From positions 1 through 9,512 of the forward strand of contig JAGFXV010000045.1 of the NCBI GenBank assembly GCA_017861475.1: a stretch of 9,512 nt of DNA, written 5' to 3'. This document shows positions 1-7,166 of the stretch, one piece after another. This DNA is from Bacillota bacterium (GTDB lineage Bacteria > Bacillota > Syntrophomonadia > Syntrophomonadales > Syntrophomonadaceae). How positions within the stretch are numbered: the first letter of the stretch is position 1; each line of letters starts with the position of its first letter. A program made the position numbers and the translations under genes. A model generated the notes under the pieces. That model did not search any database. It saw only the letters and a list, made by a program, of their open reading frames with translations, and had not been told where the DNA came from.

Positions 1-524
1 TGGTAGAGCAGGTTCTCTATTATTCCAAGATCGATGACTTCTCCAAAGACTATTTTGTTCAGGAACTTGAACTTCAGTCCATCGTAAATCAAGTAATAAA
101 AAAACACGCCCGGACCTTTATTCATAAAAATATCAGAATTGAAACAGACAGCACTGATATGGAGGTCATGTCTGACAAGAAGTGGCTTTTGTTCATCCTT
201 GACCAGATTATTTCCAATTCCCTTAAATACACTGACCAAGGAGGAAAAATCAAAATACATGCGGAACGGGATGAACGCGAGAAGAGACTCATCATTATGG
301 ATAATGGTATCGGTATAAGACCGGAGGATATTGATCGGGTTTTTGATCGAGGTTTTACCGGTTTCAATGGCCGGGAGTTCAGCAAATCAACCGGCATTGG
401 TCTATACCTGGCTAGAAGACTGGCACGCAAGCTTGGCCACGACATATCCGTTGAATCTGTTTACGGCGAGTATACCTGCCTAACGATTCATTTTCCCAAA
501 CTGGGTCATATGTTAGATCTGTAG
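1..524 (+). CDS. Sensor histidine kinase, BceS-like, C-terminal part (5' end cut off)
   Basis: The open frame enters at the window edge (first full codon at 3) and ends at a TAG at 522-524, so only about the last 173 residues are visible. It opens with VEQVLYYSKIDDFSKDYF, typical of the segment after the phospho-acceptor helix in BceS-type intramembrane-sensing kinases. The ATPase domain follows: N box DQIISNSLKYT, G1 box DNGIGIRPEDI with VFDRGFTGFNGR, and G2 box STGIGLYLARRL. The phospho-acceptor histidine and membrane helices must lie to the left. Family knowledge: such kinases usually pair with an OmpR-type regulator and a peptide-antibiotic ABC transporter, and those partners are probably outside this window. 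The internal ATG at 159 is not the start, because coding similarity continues upstream of it. The gene overlaps the convergent acyltransferase by 12 bp. Confidence 0.9.
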   Translation, partial: VEQVLYYSKIDDFSKDYFVQELELQSIVNQVIKKHARTFIHKNIRIETDSTDMEVMSDKKWLLFILDQIISNSLKYTDQGGKIKIHAERDEREKRLIIMDNGIGIRPEDIDRVFDRGFTGFNGREFSKSTGIGLYLARRLARKLGHDISVESVYGEYTCLTIHFPKLGHMLDL

Positions 525-1293
525 TTCTTCCTTAAGCCCGTAGGCCTTCTGTATCAATTCATCCAGCCTGGATAAAAACCGCGCCGCCGGCGCGCCATCC
601 ATAACATCATGATCGATCAGCACGGTCATTTTCAAATATTCTCTGACAGCAATTTCGCCATCAATGACTCCGGGCTTTTTCGTTATCGTTCCCACCGCAA
701 AACACAAGGGATGGATACTGGTGGGTATGACCCAGCCGTCAAACGTACTGAACATACCCACCGAAGTCAGCATTACCGACCCCATGTTCTTTTGGGCACC
801 CGGGCAGTGATAAAAACAATTTGGTGGAGAACTTGCCGTATCCCCCGCCGATCACTACATTACCGTCCTCGGCAATATCTTGTTTGGCTTTTCTTATTTC
901 ATGATGGATCTCCGCTATGCTTTTGCGGTTTGTTTGGCGGATCACATACGGCAGCGGTACATTCGCCCCGTTATATTCCTTCTCGACGATAATGGAAACA
1001 TCGATATCATCAAACAAGATTAAAGTATTTCGGTTCTGCAAATAAGCACCAGCCTCCCTATACTCACCGACCGCAGTGCTGATGCACTTGACGAGCCAGG
1101 CAGTAAACGAGAGGCTGACCCCATTCTTTTCTTTTATTGTTCTGAATAAATCTCTTGCAGTTGTTATATCGATTTCAAGCAGTGCTTTCATATGATGTTT
1201 TTTCAAGCCCAGCTCGCTGACATCGAACGTTGAGACCCGGCTGTCCGGGAAAGATTTCAGTTCACTGTTACTAAAGCTCTCTTTAAGTATCAT
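513..1293 (-). pseudogene. Stand-alone E2-type (2-oxoacid dehydrogenase) acyltransferase, frame-disrupted
   Basis: Two overlapping minus-strand frames together make one protein of about 260 residues. The first (ATG at 1293, with AAAGGAGG at 1304-1311) carries the N-terminal half of an E2 catalytic domain: SFTAWLVKCISTAV, then LILFDDIDVSIIVEK and PLPYVIRQTNRKSIAEI. The second (to the TAA at 513) carries the C-terminal half: MGSVMLTSVGMF, IHPLCFAVGTITKKPG, and the catalytic motif DHDVMDGAPAARF with the HxxxDG histidine and aspartate. The break lies about 785-815. A single extra base in CCCGGG (799-804) would restore the frame, though a small deletion is equally possible. There is no lipoyl or subunit-binding domain, so this is not an ordinary E2. 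The fold is that of chloramphenicol acetyltransferase; the substrate is unknown. It lies 80 nt behind the permease, probably in the same transcript. It may be a true pseudogene or a sequencing error. Confidence 0.82.
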
Positions 1294-1373
1294 CCCAAAT
1301 CGTCCTCCTTTGCATCACCTGTCCCTTCTTAATAAGATTAACTGATTGGAATAACAAATCAAACCAAAAACTT

Positions 1374-3914
1374 CTATTCCGCCTCCCGAAGCCGTTCCAC
1401 GATACTTTGTTTGTCGGTCATTGCATACGACAGTAAAGGAATAATCACTCCCAGCAGCAATAGGAAAGGCAACATAATCAAAACCGGCCAGAGAATAAAA
1501 TGATAACTGCAAAACCATAACAGGTCACAGAGAAATTTCACAATTAATAGTGAAAATACGATACCAAAAATGAGTGAAAGCACACACGTCCCAAGCGTAT
1601 AATACAAGCCTTCGAACATCAGCATACTGCGCAATTGCTTTCTTGTCATGCCAATACTCTGCAGCATGGCAAATTCTCTGCGACGGGTCAGAATGCTGGT
1701 AAGGATGGCATTGATAAAATTCAGAATACCAATCAATCCGATGATTAAACTGAGTGCACCGCCAATGATAACCACGGTGTTGCGCATACCGGAAAACTCA
1801 TTTAGAGAAGTGTACTTTGACGTATAATTCATGACCGGTTCAATCGAATCGGTATAACTCTGCAAAAATTTCTCCATCGCAGCCTCCTGATCTTTGGCAA
1901 CATTGAAGGCATAACTCATCACCGCAGGCTGCGCGACCAAAGTTTTATAAACGTCCGCCGGGAGGTAGAAGCTGTAGTCCCAGCCGCAGCGGTCGGAATT
2001 GGAATAATGTTTGATAACCACATGGCCCAGTACGATAAACTTTTGCGTAGTATATTCCCGGTCGGCAAATGATTCCGACGTGCCCTTGTAATTATGAAGA
2101 GTGACCGTTTCACCCACTTTAAAATGCACACGACCCATTTCCGGCACATTGTTGTCGTCCAACGGGACTCCCTCCAGAATATACTTGCCGGTGGCCAGCT
2201 TGGCATAATCCAATTCACCATCAATAAGATCCAGACGCTGGAGGGGCAGATCTTCAAGGCCATAGACCGCAGCCATGAAGCCCTCGTTGGCATCTTTGTT
2301 ATAAATCTGCGTCGTATTTTTTTTATCTTCTACTGTGAAAAGTTCTGCTTTGCCGCCATACAGACGTCCGCCCTCCTCAAAACCGGGCTGCGATTGCACC
2401 GCCTGAATAAAGCTTTCGCTGGTTTGGTTCTCAGTCCCGAAGTATTTATTTTGGAAGTAGTCGGCATGGCCAATCAGGAAATCTGTATCTACAAATTTAG
2501 AAAGAAACTTGTTCATGTCAATACTCTGGGATAACGTAAACACCGTATTCAGCAATACAAGACTCAACGACAGGCTGATGACCACCAAAACAGTGCGTTT
2601 TTTATCCCGTCCTAAATTCGTCAGGGCCATACGGGGCGTTTTACCTCCATCGATGGATCTTTTCTGTTTGCCGGTCATCTTGGTATTTCCGTCCGTATAT
2701 CTTACCGCCTCTATCGGCGATACGGCTGCGGCTATCCTGCCCGGTTTAAAGGTACTGATGAGTACAGTAACCAGCGCAAAAACCGCAGATCCGATAAAAA
2801 TCCATGGATTGGGTGATACCGATACCGCAGTTCCTGCATAGGAGGAATTGTTCATAATGATCGGAACCAGGGATTTGCCGGAAAAATATCCCCCCACCAG
2901 TCCGATTGGTATTCCTATGGCAGAAAGAATCAGGGCTTGTCTGCGGATAATGCGGCGTATCTGTCTCCCGGTCGTACCAATGGTCTTTAAAAGACCATAA
3001 AAGCGAATGTCCCGAATGACGGAAATTTGAAAAATGTTGTAGATAATCAGATAACCGGTGAACACGATCAACAATAAACCGGAAAGCAATACGATCAGCG
3101 TACCCGCATCCATTCCAAAATTGGTGGAGAGATAAGACCAATTCACATTATGGTCCAGGTAATTTTCATCATTTTCATTAATGGAATAACCACTGTCAGT
3201 AATAATAGTTGCCAGCTTGCCTTCCAAATCGATGCTGTTTTTAAACATAATGTACGCATTAATGGCACCGGTGAGAGAATTATCCTCTTTAAAGGTATTC
3301 TTCAGTTCTTCCGAATGCGCATCAATATAGGCACGGGAGGCAACAATACGCCCTACGTTAAAAACCGGATCGCTTTCCCACCAGCCGGCCAGGACAAATT
3401 GGCGTTCAATTTTATTTCCTCTGATATCAAGTGTCAGCGTCAACGGCGCTCCAACCTTAAGAGGAACGTCTAAAAGCTGTAAGGTCATGGTGTCTGCAAT
3501 AACTTCATTTTCTGCTTTTGGCTTATGCCCGCTTGTCGGATCGCAAAACCCTAGTTTCAACCCCGCATCATCGTAATACCAGAACTCTGTTTGGCGTTTA
3601 AGAAATACTTCATTCTCCACACCATCACTTAACATACGGTCATAGGCTATTTCTTTGATAAGCGGGTGGTCCTTGACATGGTTGAATTGCTCATCGGTAA
3701 TATATTTAAGTACAGCGTGCCCGTCACCGCCTGCCTGCCGCATGGTCGCCTGCTGCAAACTTTCTACCGTACCGATACCCATTGTAAAAAGCGCAGTGAA
3801 GAGCAAGGCGGTAAGTGCAATCGCGATGCTGGCAATCAGATTTCGGGATTTACTGGCCCGAAAACTTTTGTAAGCTAAATTGCGGATCGCTTTTTGATTT
3901 TCTACCTTTATCAT
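1374..3914 (-). CDS. ABC transporter permease, double-FtsX (MacB/BceB-like), 846 aa
   Basis: Membrane subunit of an ABC efflux or lipid/peptide-handling transporter. Hydrophobic segments lie near residues 25-47, 272-295, 325-345, 370-390, 440-462, 712-738, 768-792 and 808-828, about eight helices. Two FtsX-type units are visible, each with the cytoplasmic coupling motif after a helix: RDIRFYGLLKTIGTTGRQIR (301-320) and RRREFAMLQSIGMTRKQLR (744-762). Large soluble regions (about 48-270 and 463-710) should lie outside the membrane and could bind substrate. The ATG at 3914 overlaps the ATPase stop as ATGA, and GAAGGA lies just upstream, so the two are translationally coupled and form one transporter. 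The large second extracellular region differs from BceB, which has one large loop, so the substrate is uncertain. A Vex- or MacB-like antimicrobial exporter is possible. Confidence 0.92.
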   Translation of the reverse strand: MIKVENQKAIRNLAYKSFRASKSRNLIASIAIALTALLFTALFTMGIGTVESLQQATMRQAGGDGHAVLKYITDEQFNHVKDHPLIKEIAYDRMLSDGVENEVFLKRQTEFWYYDDAGLKLGFCDPTSGHKPKAENEVIADTMTLQLLDVPLKVGAPLTLTLDIRGNKIERQFVLAGWWESDPVFNVGRIVASRAYIDAHSEELKNTFKEDNSLTGAINAYIMFKNSIDLEGKLATIITDSGYSINENDENYLDHNVNWSYLSTNFGMDAGTLIVLLSGLLLIVFTGYLIIYNIFQISVIRDIRFYGLLKTIGTTGRQIRRIIRRQALILSAIGIPIGLVGGYFSGKSLVPIIMNNSSYAGTAVSVSPNPWIFIGSAVFALVTVLISTFKPGRIAAAVSPIEAVRYTDGNTKMTGKQKRSIDGGKTPRMALTNLGRDKKRTVLVVISLSLSLVLLNTVFTLSQSIDMNKFLSKFVDTDFLIGHADYFQNKYFGTENQTSESFIQAVQSQPGFEEGGRLYGGKAELFTVEDKKNTTQIYNKDANEGFMAAVYGLEDLPLQRLDLIDGELDYAKLATGKYILEGVPLDDNNVPEMGRVHFKVGETVTLHNYKGTSESFADREYTTQKFIVLGHVVIKHYSNSDRCGWDYSFYLPADVYKTLVAQPAVMSYAFNVAKDQEAAMEKFLQSYTDSIEPVMNYTSKYTSLNEFSGMRNTVVIIGGALSLIIGLIGILNFINAILTSILTRRREFAMLQSIGMTRKQLRSMLMFEGLYYTLGTCVLSLIFGIVFSLLIVKFLCDLLWFCSYHFILWPVLIMLPFLLLLGVIIPLLSYAMTDKQSIVERLREAE

Positions 3915-4588
3915 TTTCCTTCACCACCCACAATTTTTCCGTCTTCAATGTGTACGATACGATCCGCCGTTTGAGCAATTTCTTCGTTATGTGTGATCAT
4001 TACAACGGTTTGCTTAAATTTTTGGCTGGTCACTTTCAGCAGACCGATTACATCAAGACTGGTCTTGCTGTCGAGATTTCCGGTGGGTTCATCGGCCAGA
4101 ATGATAGCAGGTTTGGCCGCCAATGCTCTGGCAATTGCCACACGCTGCTGCTGTCCTCCGGAAAGGTTGTTGGGCAAATTGTACAGTTTGCTTTCCAGTC
4201 CTAACGTTTTGATGATCTTGTCCACATAGGGTTGGTCGGGTTTGTTTCCATCCAGCTGAATTGGCAGGATGATATTCTCATACACATTTAAAACAGGAAC
4301 TAGATTATAGTTCTGAAACACAAAGCCGATTTTTCTTCTACGAAAAATCGTCAGTTCTTCGTCTTTTAATAAGAATATTTCCTTACCGTCCACGATCACT
4401 GAACCACTGGTGGGATGGTCGAGCCCGCCCAGCATGTGCAACAGCGTAGACTTGCCACTGCCGGATGTACCTACGATGGCCACAAATTCTCCATTTTCAA
4501 CGGTTAGATCAATGCCATCCAGGGCCCGCACGATCGTTTCCCCATTACCGTAATATTTTTTCAGTTCTTTTGTTTCAAGTATCGCCAT
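3911..4588 (-). CDS. ABC transporter ATP-binding protein (MacB/LolD/BceA type)
   Basis: Cytoplasmic ATPase of 225 residues that powers the permease encoded directly after it. All ABC motifs are intact: Walker [10 protein letters not shown] (40-48), Q loop [10 protein letters not shown] (Q92), signature [15 protein letters not shown] (from 142), Walker B IILADEP with catalytic E167, D loop NLDS, and switch histidine H200 in MITHNEE. The DEPTGNLDS form is typical of the MacB/LolD/FtsE group. I start it at the ATG at 4588 because GGAGGT lies seven bases before it. A longer frame to an ATG at 4633 would have no such site and would run through the dyad at 4610-4641. The stop overlaps the permease start by four bases. 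It is the first gene after the 107-nt gap behind the kinase, so it may have its own promoter. Confidence 0.95.
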   Translation of the reverse strand: MAILETKELKKYYGNGETIVRALDGIDLTVENGEFVAIVGTSGSGKSTLLHMLGGLDHPTSGSVIVDGKEIFLLKDEELTIFRRRKIGFVFQNYNLVPVLNVYENIILPIQLDGNKPDQPYVDKIIKTLGLESKLYNLPNNLSGGQQQRVAIARALAAKPAIILADEPTGNLDSKTSLDVIGLLKVTSQKFKQTVVMITHNEEIAQTADRIVHIEDGKIVGGEGK

Positions 4589-4595
4589 TTGGTTT

Positions 4596-4601
4596 ACCTC
4601 C
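4596..4601 (-). promoter_or_regulatory. Ribosome binding site setting the ABC ATPase start
   Basis: GGAGGT on the minus strand, seven bases before the ATG at 4588. It decides between that start and an in-frame ATG at 4633. Confidence 0.8.
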
Positions 4602-4609
4602 AAAAAAAT

Positions 4610-4641
4610 AGTCTGTAATACAGTTCCCTGCAATACAGACT
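4610..4641. promoter_or_regulatory. Dyad with two CTGnAATACAG sites, probable operator of the ABC genes
   Basis: A 32-bp near-palindrome sits 21 bases before the ABC ATPase start. Its outer arms AGTCTGTA (4610-4617) and TACAGACT (4634-4641) are perfectly complementary, and the inner CAG/CTG bases also pair. It also contains two near-identical 11-mers, CTGTAATACAG (4613-4623) and CTGCAATACAG (4628-4638), with centres 15 bp apart. The first is itself a perfect 5-1-5 palindrome. A possible -10 element, TATAGT on the minus strand (4639-4644), overlaps the right arm, but I see no convincing -35. The arrangement suits a dimeric regulator, or two response-regulator protomers, controlling the transporter separately from the kinase genes. 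An RNA hairpin in the leader is the alternative. The binding protein is inferred, not shown. Confidence 0.55.
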
Positions 4642-4670
4642 ATACAAAATAATTCTTTCTACAATATTTC

Positions 4671-4698
4671 TGAAATCTAACAGTTTTGAAAGATTTCA
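4671..4698 (-). terminator. Intercistronic hairpin at the kinase stop codon (weak terminator or processing site)
   Basis: TGAAATCT (4671-4678) and AGATTTCA (4691-4698) form a perfect 8-bp AT-rich stem with a 12-nt loop. On the minus strand the left arm of the hairpin includes the kinase TGA stop. No run of T follows, so it is a poor intrinsic terminator. It could reduce read-through or mark an mRNA processing point between the two-component genes and the transporter genes. Confidence 0.35.
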
Positions 4699-5556
4699 AT
4701 TTGTTCCGGGCAGAAATACTGAAAAGACTGAGCCGCTTCCCGGTGTTGAGGATACTTTTATATAACCGCCCTCGGCTGCCAGGATCTCTCTGGCCAAATA
4801 TAAGCCAATGCCAATGCCTTCGAATTGGCTGACGTCTCCTGAACGGTAAAAACGATTAAATATTTTACTTTGCTCGCTTGGCGCAATTCCAATCCCGTTA
4901 TCCACAATATCTATGCGGCAAAACATCTCGTAGGGAACGACTTTTACAATTATACTCCCGCCTCTTTCGGTATATTTTACAGCGTTGTCAACGATATTAC
5001 AGACTGCTTCAACGGTCCATTTCAGATCAAAGCAGGCATTTGCTGCGGTATCCTCCATGACAACAGAAACTTCCTTGGTATCCGCCTTGAGCATGATTTG
5101 GTCCCGCACTTCATCCAGTAACCTTTGGATCGTTTCTTGTTTCGGTGAAACAGTAATAATACCTGTCTCAAGCCTTGACATTTTAACCAACGCACCGATA
5201 AGAAAATTCAGTTTTTCCGCCTGGCTGGACAAGGCCTGCACACAAGTGGCACAATCTTCCGGCAATTCATGTTCACTGAGCAGTTGTGAATAAAGCAGGA
5301 TATTGGCGATGGGCGTTTTGGTCTGATGAGATATATCAGAGATCAATCCTTTTATTTTATCCTTTTCCGTGAGCAGATTCTTTGAGGATAGCGTACATAT
5401 GGAAAGATAACGCGCCAGCTTCGCTTCCACTGCAGATAAAGCCGATTCGTCATAAACACTTTCAACAAAGCTGCCGTCGATGGCTGCGTCAACCATATCC
5501 CCGATTGTTTTAAGTGTTTGTTTGGTTTTTAGGCGATACCAGCCAACCGTAATCAC
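4696..5556 (-). CDS. Sensor histidine kinase, short single-helix type
   Basis: Kinase partner of the response regulator encoded just before it. Counting from the GTG at 5556, the phospho-acceptor is H77 in SDISHQTKTPIANILLYS. The ATPase domain has N box NIVDNAVKYT (187-196), G1 box DNGIGIAPSE (219 on), F box IFNRFYRSG and G2 box GIGIGLYLARE (247 on). There is no extracellular sensor domain. The same open frame continues upstream to 5619 and encodes a membrane helix (IGFAVAAVTIAVITVGW) split by the GTG start, so the real protein very likely begins further upstream. The ATG overlapping the regulator stop as ATGA (5616-5618) is one base out of frame and hits a stop after two codons. A one-base loss after that ATG, a sequence error, or a rare ATA start at 5613 would explain this. 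The likely input is through the membrane helix or the neighbouring transporter. Confidence 0.88.
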   Translation of the reverse strand: MITVGWYRLKTKQTLKTIGDMVDAAIDGSFVESVYDESALSAVEAKLARYLSICTLSSKNLLTEKDKIKGLISDISHQTKTPIANILLYSQLLSEHELPEDCATCVQALSSQAEKLNFLIGALVKMSRLETGIITVSPKQETIQRLLDEVRDQIMLKADTKEVSVVMEDTAANACFDLKWTVEAVCNIVDNAVKYTERGGSIIVKVVPYEMFCRIDIVDNGIGIAPSEQSKIFNRFYRSGDVSQFEGIGIGLYLAREILAAEGGYIKVSSTPGSGSVFSVFLPGTN

Positions 5557-5614
5557 TGCAATTGTTACCGCAGCAACGGCAAACCCGATACTTGCGTAAT
5601 CAAGTACGTTTATA

Positions 5615-6292
5615 TCATTTCACCACCCATGTATAGCCGATGCCATAGACGGTTTTGATATATTGCGGGGCAGACGGAACATCCTCCAGCTTATCCCGCA
5701 GTCTTTTCACCGTAACCGACAAGGCATTTTCATCCACATAGTCTGCTCCATCCGTCCAGATCCTGTCTACCAGATCCGCACGAGGAACGGTGTTGCCTCG
5801 ATTCTCGATTAAGATCCGCAGCAATTTCTGCTCGGTTTTACTCAGTTCCACCTGTTTTCCGTCATTTGAAAACTCCATCTTTTCAAAAGAAAAGGAAAAC
5901 TTGTCAATCTGCACGGTATCGGAAAATTGCTGTCTGCTTTTACGCAGTTGTACGCCTACTCTTGCCCGCAGTACCATAAGGCTGAAAGGTTTTGTTATGT
6001 AGTCATCCGCACCAAGCTCAAAACCTGTTACAATATCAGTTTCCATATCATTGGCGGTCAGCACAATAACAGGCAAAGCCAATGTCCGGCGAATCTCAGC
6101 TAAAAGGTCAAGGCCGTTCCCGTCCGGTAAATTGACATCCAAAATCACCAAATCAAAGGATCCGGTTTTCAAGTAATCCTTTGCGGCAGCAATATCATAT
6201 GCCTGCGTAAAGGCGCAATTGTCATCTTTAAGAGCAAGGACGATACCTTTGCTCAGAGAGGCATCATCTTCTACAATCAAGATTTGATTCAT
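5615..6292 (-). CDS. OmpR/PhoB-family response regulator
   Basis: DNA-binding regulator of 225 residues. The receiver domain (about 1-115) has acidic pair D9/D10, phospho-acceptor D52 in VILDVNLPDG, T79 and K101 in ITKPFS. The winged-helix domain (about 125-225) has ELSKTEQKLLRILIENRG, the recognition segment NALSVTVKRLRDKL and the closing hairpin YIKTVYGIGYTW. AGGTGA lies six bases before the ATG at 6292. The gene lies 21 nt after the acetyltransferase and runs directly into the kinase frame, so the three are probably co-transcribed. Its likely target is the transporter control region near 4610-4641, by analogy with two-component systems next to ABC exporters; this is inferred from position only. 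Confidence 0.95.
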   Translation of the reverse strand: MNQILIVEDDASLSKGIVLALKDDNCAFTQAYDIAAAKDYLKTGSFDLVILDVNLPDGNGLDLLAEIRRTLALPVIVLTANDMETDIVTGFELGADDYITKPFSLMVLRARVGVQLRKSRQQFSDTVQIDKFSFSFEKMEFSNDGKQVELSKTEQKLLRILIENRGNTVPRADLVDRIWTDGADYVDENALSVTVKRLRDKLEDVPSAPQYIKTVYGIGYTWVVK

Positions 6293-6313
6293 TATGTATC
6301 ACCTGTCCGTATA

Positions 6314-6943
6314 TTATCTATATTCATCCAGATATTCCTGCAAACAATCGATATACCTGCCCACGTGGATACCATCCACAAAAGAATGGTGGGCCTGCAC
6401 GGAAAACGGCAGCAATATTTTATCGCCCTGCCCAAAGTATTTACCCCATGCCAGTCTGGGCACCGAGTCGTCCTTGTTGAAGGATATGGTATGCGACATA
6501 TGGGTAAATGATACCCACTGAACACTGGTAATGTAAATCAGATCATCCCGCCCTTCCACATCTTTAAAAACGAAATAATCCGTCTGACTCTGCGACTTCG
6601 CCTGGGCCTTTTTGACAAAATCATCAAGGGAGCTTTCCATATCGACCGTTACCATTTTGAACATATCCGTACCTTCAGACATATCTGTATAAGACGGATG
6701 GATCATGTCATGCAGAACGACCTGCTCGCCGCGGATGCGGTAGCGGAATTCCTCCACCTGATTCAGAGCATATGTAGCGGCGTATACCATCGCATAAAAG
6801 AACGGTATCCCCTTTTCCCTGGTTCTGGCCAGGAAGTTGCTGATATCTATATTCACACTGATATTGTAATGCGGATAATCCATGCGCTTGAAAAAATAAA
6901 AATGCGTTCTTCGTTCCCACGTATCCAGATCAATGATCTTCAA
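6314..6943 (-). CDS. Chloramphenicol O-acetyltransferase family protein (CatA-like, divergent)
   Basis: A 209-residue member of the trimeric type A CAT family, close to the usual length. The family transfers acetyl from acetyl-CoA to the 3-hydroxyl of chloramphenicol in the cytoplasm. Visible landmarks: WERRTHF near the N terminus, ITSVQWVSFT (S140 matching CAT Ser148), GKYFGQGDKILLPFSVQ, and the catalytic HHSFVDGIH at 185-193 with H186 and D190. By my alignment CAT Thr174 is A165 here, and the motif reads SFVDGI rather than AVCDGF, so the substrate may differ from chloramphenicol. The start is TTG at 6943: GGAGGT lies eight bases upstream, an in-frame TAA overlaps that site, and the next ATG is at residue 21. 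It is the first gene of the cassette, before the two-component and ABC genes, which fits a detoxification role. Confidence 0.88.
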   Translation of the reverse strand: MKIIDLDTWERRTHFYFFKRMDYPHYNISVNIDISNFLARTREKGIPFFYAMVYAATYALNQVEEFRYRIRGEQVVLHDMIHPSYTDMSEGTDMFKMVTVDMESSLDDFVKKAQAKSQSQTDYFVFKDVEGRDDLIYITSVQWVSFTHMSHTISFNKDDSVPRLAWGKYFGQGDKILLPFSVQAHHSFVDGIHVGRYIDCLQEYLDEYR

Positions 6944-6951
6944 ATCAAATT

Positions 6952-6957
6952 ACCTCC
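6952..6957 (-). promoter_or_regulatory. Ribosome binding site fixing the TTG start of the acetyltransferase
   Basis: GGAGGT on the minus strand, eight bases before the TTG at 6941-6943. An in-frame TAA at the end of this site leaves no upstream start possible. Confidence 0.75.
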
Positions 6958-7093
6958 ATTATCCCTGCTTTTACGGCTCCACGACTTCCTCCGGTTCGAA
7001 ATCAACCGTCTTGCATTTGTGATTACCAACAGGTTAGTTCTCTGGTTATTGTTCTCAATTTAAATTCTACTTCATTCATTATTCAGTTGTGTT

Positions 7094-7130
7094 AAAACGA
7101 GGCCCTCCCTTTTTAGGACAGCCTCGTTTT
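7094..7130 (-). terminator. Strong rho-independent terminator, probably bidirectional
   Basis: AAAACGAGGC (7094-7103) and GCCTCGTTTT (7121-7130) are a perfect 10-bp inverted repeat with a 17-nt interior that can add a small CCT/AGG inner pairing. The GC-rich core is followed by TTTT on either strand. On the minus strand it sits 36 bases after the GGDEF/HD-GYP stop and before the acetyltransferase leader, so it separates two transcription units. The remaining bases, 6944-7093, should hold the acetyltransferase promoter, but I could not pick out a convincing -35/-10 pair. Confidence 0.85.
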
Positions 7131-7166
7131 CTATTTCCGTTTATTAGATTATGAATAATCTTTGTC

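Noticed and set aside
1324..1383. GGAATA/TATTCC inverted repeat near the permease stop as a terminator
   Set aside because: The 6-bp arms are AT-rich with a loop over 20 nt and no T run, so chance is the better explanation.
2094..2534. Plus-strand open frame of 146 codons inside the permease
   Set aside because: It is antisense to a permease with clear FtsX motifs, resembles no family and has no ribosome binding site; it is a shadow frame, as are the other plus-strand frames between 609 and 8412.
4589..4633. Longer ABC ATPase N terminus starting at the ATG at 4633
   Set aside because: It would translate the dyad, adds residues not usual in the family, and lacks a ribosome binding site, whereas the ATG at 4588 has GGAGGT seven bases upstream.
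6971..7079. Possible leader peptide or attenuator before the acetyltransferase: an 18-residue frame (7079-7023) and a short acidic frame ending TVDFEPEEVVEP at 6971
   Set aside because: Neither frame has a good ribosome binding site and start (the second has no start codon at all), and I found no hairpin masking the GGAGGT at 6952-6957 as in inducible cat genes.
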